Below are positions 61,590 to 64,000 of a DNA stretch of 64,000 bases, one piece after another (position 1 is the stretch's first letter; each line of letters begins with the position of its first letter). A program made the translations under genes and the position numbers. Source of the DNA: Pseudomonas monteilii NBRC 103158 = DSM 14164 (GTDB taxonomy: Bacteria; Pseudomonadota; Gammaproteobacteria; Pseudomonadales; Pseudomonadaceae). The notes beneath the pieces are model-generated. The model did no database searches. It was not told the origin of the DNA and saw only the letters and a list, made by a program, of their open reading frames with translations. The DNA is taken from positions 124,001-188,000 of the forward strand of contig NZ_BBIS01000025.1 in assembly GCF_000730605.1 (NCBI RefSeq), in the 5' to 3' direction.

Positions 61590-62855
61590 TCAGGCAGGGC
61601 TGGCCTGCGGCAACTCGATGCGTACCCGCAACCCGCCACTGTCCGCAGCCAGCGCCGTGATGCTGCCGCCGTGCAACGCAATAGCCCGCTGTGCAATCGC
61701 CAGCCCCAGGCCAAAGCCATCGCCACTGTCATCGGTGCCCCGATCAAATGGCTCGAAGATGCGCTGCAAGCGGGCCGGCTCTACGCCCGGCCCATGGTCG
61801 CTGACACTGACCTGCAACCATTGCCCGCCCGGCGCCTGCGAGGCCTGCACCAGCACCTCCGTACCGGCTGCGGCATAGCGCACAGCGTTGCGGATGATGT
61901 TCTCGAATGCCCGGTACAGCAGCTCCTCATGCCCGTGGATGAGAAACGTACCTTGGGCATGCAACGACACCTGACACTGTTTCATGCCCGCCTCGAAACG
62001 GGCGTCCTCGACGATCTGCGCCAGCAACTCGACCACATCCACGCTGGCAAAGTCGCTGTCGCCCTGCCGCGCCTGAGCGCGGGCCAGGGTCAGCAACTGC
62101 TCGATCAGGTCGTCCATTCGCCGCGACTCACGTTCGACCCGTTCCAGCATATCGAGCCGGTCGGGTTGCTGACGCATCAGGCCGATGGCGGCATGCATAC
62201 GGGTCAGTGGTGAACGTAGCTCGTGGGAAATGTCATGCAGCAGGTTCTGTTGCGCCTGCACCAGGGCCTTGAGTTGACCGGCCATACGGTCACAGTCTTC
62301 GGCCAGCTCGACAATCTCGTCACGGCGTTTGCCAAGCCGGGGCTTCACGCGCACGTCGAACCGGCCCTGGGCCACCTGGCCCATCGCTTCACGCAGCCAC
62401 GCCAGCGGGCGTGTCAGGTACAGGCTGCACAAGAAGGCAAACAACGCACTCATCAACGTGCCGGTAAACAAAGGGCCCATCCCGCGCGGAGGTGGTGGCT
62501 CGCCAACGGTTGTGGCCACCGAGGCCCGCAGCACCAGCGGGCGGCCCTCGCTGTCGCGTAAGGCTTGCTCGAAACGGGCCACCTGTACCGCCTTCCCAGC
62601 CAGCAGTTGCCCTTGGCTATCGTAAAGGCCCACCTGCACATCGGGTGGCTGCGGCGACACGTTCAGCAACTGCCGACCGGCCTGTTCGCCATAGCGCTGC
62701 AACAGCTGCAGCTCGGTGGCCAGCAGCGAACGCAGTGCCGGGCTGTCTCCACGCCAGTCATTCAGCATGAAGGTGGCTGCGCCCACCAGAAAGGTCAGGC
62801 TGTTGGCCAGCCAGAATGCCAGGAACAGCTTCCAGAACAGGCGCCGGCGCATCAT
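61590..62855 (-). CDS. Sensor histidine kinase (CpxA/RstB-like)
   Basis: A 421-residue kinase with two transmembrane helices (about residues 8-27 and 130-150), a periplasmic domain of about 100 residues, HAMP (RPLAWLREAMGQVAQGRFDV), the H-box LLHDISHELRSPLTRM, an N-box ENIIRNAVRYAAAG and a G-box GDGFGLGLAIAQRAI. It pairs with the regulator at 62852 (ATGA overlap). Ligand unknown. Confidence 0.92.
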   Translation of the reverse strand: MMRRRLFWKLFLAFWLANSLTFLVGAATFMLNDWRGDSPALRSLLATELQLLQRYGEQAGRQLLNVSPQPPDVQVGLYDSQGQLLAGKAVQVARFEQALRDSEGRPLVLRASVATTVGEPPPPRGMGPLFTGTLMSALFAFLCSLYLTRPLAWLREAMGQVAQGRFDVRVKPRLGKRRDEIVELAEDCDRMAGQLKALVQAQQNLLHDISHELRSPLTRMHAAIGLMRQQPDRLDMLERVERESRRMDDLIEQLLTLARAQARQGDSDFASVDVVELLAQIVEDARFEAGMKQCQVSLHAQGTFLIHGHEELLYRAFENIIRNAVRYAAAGTEVLVQASQAPGGQWLQVSVSDHGPGVEPARLQRIFEPFDRGTDDSGDGFGLGLAIAQRAIALHGGSITALAADSGGLRVRIELPQASPA

Positions 62856-63544
62856 TCGACTATCAGCATGTAGCCCATGCCACGCACGCTCTGGATCCAG
62901 CTGCTGCCGTCAGCGCGCGGGCCGAGCTTTTGCCGGATGCTGCTGACATGCACATCGATGCGCCGGTCGTAGCGGGTCAGCGGCCGGCCCAAGGCATTGA
63001 GCGACAGGTCCTGCTTGCTGACCAGCTGTCCAGCCTGGCGGGCCAACGCCTCAAGCAGGCTGAACTCCGAGCCGGTCAGTTCCAGCGTGGCATCGCCCCA
63101 GTGCGCTTCGCGACGACCCGGCCACATTTTCAATGCACCCGTGCGCACTTGCTCAGGGGCAATGGCCTCGCCCATCAACTGCGGCTGCACCCTGCGCAGA
63201 ATCGCCCGCAAGCGTGCCACCAGTTCACCCGGCGAGCTGGGCTTGGGCACATAGTCATCGGCCCCCAGTTCAAGGCCGGCAATGCGGTCGATGTTGTCGC
63301 CACGGGCAGTCAGCAACAGTACAGGCACCTGGCTGCGCGCACGCACGCGCCGCAGCACTTCGATACCCGAGATACCCGGCAGCATCACGTCCAGCACCAC
63401 CGCCTGATACTGGCCGGACAACGCCTGGGCCTCGCCCTCCTCGCCAGTGTCCACGGCCGTGGCCTGGAAGCCTTCGCGCGCCAGGTACAAAGAGAGCATT
63501 TCAGTCAGTTCGCGGTCGTCGTCGACCAGCAGCACGGGGATCAT
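62852..63544 (-). CDS. OmpR-family response regulator (CpxR/RstA-like)
   Basis: A 230-residue regulator with receiver domain (VDDD, phospho-acceptor Asp52 in VVLDVMLPGISGIEV) and a winged-helix output domain (YDRRIDVHVSSIRQKLGP, SVRGMGYMLIVE). Start ATG 63544 (MIPVLLVDDD). It is divergent from an outer-membrane protein gene, which may be a target. Confidence 0.93.
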   Translation of the reverse strand: MIPVLLVDDDRELTEMLSLYLAREGFQATAVDTGEEGEAQALSGQYQAVVLDVMLPGISGIEVLRRVRARSQVPVLLLTARGDNIDRIAGLELGADDYVPKPSSPGELVARLRAILRRVQPQLMGEAIAPEQVRTGALKMWPGRREAHWGDATLELTGSEFSLLEALARQAGQLVSKQDLSLNALGRPLTRYDRRIDVHVSSIRQKLGPRADGSSWIQSVRGMGYMLIVE

Positions 63545-63741
63545 CGGGGCCAGATATCGCAATTGCAGGGGCGTTAATGATCGCCCTCCACGGCGGCACT
63601 GTCACCGCCGGCCGGTCGGACTTTACACATCTTTACCCTCGGCTAACCGCGCCGTACACAGCCCGCCCGTATCCTCATCGCCCGCTGCTTGCGGGTTGCC
63701 CGCGCTTGCTCCCCTCCGAATCCGCTTGTCTGGAACCCCCG

Positions 63742-64000
63742 ATGAACTACCCGCGCCTGTTGCTCTCCATCCTGTTGCTGAAAGCCACACTGGTTCAGGC
63801 CTCCCCCTTCAGGATCGCCGACATCCGGGTCAACGGCCTGCAGCGGGTTTCCGCCGGCAGTGTGTTCGGTGCCCTGCCGCTGAACGTCGGCGACCAGGCG
63901 GATGACCGCCGCCTGGTGGACTCGACCCGTTCCCTGTTCAAGACTGGGTTCTTCCAGGACATTCAGCTGAACCGCGATGGCAATGTGCTGATCATCAACG
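63742..64000 (+). CDS. BamA/TamA-like POTRA outer-membrane protein, N-terminal part
   Basis: The first 86 codons are seen: signal peptide (MNYPRLLLSILLLKATLVQA), then a POTRA domain beginning FRIADIRVNGLQRVSAGSVF. It reads off the end of the window. Because housekeeping bamA lies in the dxr-skp operon, this is likely a BamA-like paralogue, possibly regulated by the divergent two-component system. Confidence 0.82.
   Translation, partial: MNYPRLLLSILLLKATLVQASPFRIADIRVNGLQRVSAGSVFGALPLNVGDQADDRRLVDSTRSLFKTGFFQDIQLNRDGNVLIIN

Noticed and set aside
1..64000. tRNA, rRNA, CRISPR arrays, prophage genes
   Set aside because: No cloverleaf, rRNA-like, regularly spaced repeat or phage structural gene signature was recognised in a manual reading.

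Overview
The window looks like chromosome of a Pseudomonas putida-group bacterium. The evidence is high-GC coding, a P. putida-type paa cluster with its own paaX/paaY, REP-like palindromes built on CTTCGCGGG, an OprD-type porin next to its transporters, and a LOV/LitR light-response locus like that described in P. putida KT2440. No rRNA, tRNA or CRISPR array was seen. The coding density is high. The exceptions are an AT-richer patch at about 33.2-37.9 kb, with an IS3-family relic, and a few short stretches of decayed genes.

Region 1 (1-12.5 kb): aerobic phenylacetate catabolism. On the minus strand, paaFGHIJK forms one run ending in a clear intrinsic terminator (4328-4355). paaABCDE-DUF485-paaL forms a second run. 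Divergent paaY-paaX lies on the plus strand. GATACA-core motifs in both promoter regions are candidate PaaX operators. paaZ is not in the window.

Region 2 (12.5-23.3 kb): a secreted DUF3455 protein, an ECF sigma/anti-sigma pair, then a tightly overlapping run: thermostable-hemolysin (GNAT-like) protein, AMP-dependent ligase, heme-oxygenase-like diiron enzyme, SDR, exported TPR protein, and a QseBC/PmrAB-like two-component system. A cytochrome b561 gene follows. This is the best candidate for an uncharacterised system: it looks like a small acyl-activating and oxidising pathway. The first gene and the cytochrome gene both carry TTCAGA-N5-TTMAGM direct repeats, which may be sites for the local response regulator. 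A chromate transporter (ChrA) follows.

Region 3 (23.7-33.2 kb, plus 36.4-37.9 kb): a light/photo-oxidative stress regulon. A short LOV photoreceptor and a class II LitR regulator (MerR HTH with no B12-ligand histidine) sit beside an operon of SnoaL-like, SDR, FAD amine-oxidase-like, DUF1365, CFA-synthase-like and DUF2878 genes. A convergent operon encodes CHI-like, DUF3833, DUF6482, FeS-photolyase and DUF2256 proteins. Both operons, and a separate DUF393-folE-DUF3429 operon, carry the same operator CTGTACAA-N10-TTGTACA at their 5' ends. The SnoaL-like gene seems to have lost its middle by an in-frame deletion.

Region 4 (33.2-38.2 kb): an island-like patch with a hypothetical gene, IS3 relic, TerC/Alx-type membrane protein and the folE operon.

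Region 5 (38.2-48.3 kb): tricarboxylate utilisation (tricarballylate/aconitate/citrate): porin, CitMHS transporter, DctA-type carrier, PrpF-family isomerase, TcuA, TcuB and two LysR regulators. Transporter-gene debris flanks the cluster on both sides.

Region 6 (48.3-64 kb): a permease fragment, a YeeE/YedE pair, a hemerythrin relic, a 1015-residue kinase/M23/aminotransferase fusion with a divergent Lrp regulator, a thymidylate-kinase-like gene, a LuxR relic, a bacteriophytochrome with a fused receiver domain, an acetolactate-synthase-like enzyme with a divergent LysR, an MFS exporter, a CpxAR/RstBA-type two-component system, and the start of a BamA/POTRA-type outer-membrane protein.
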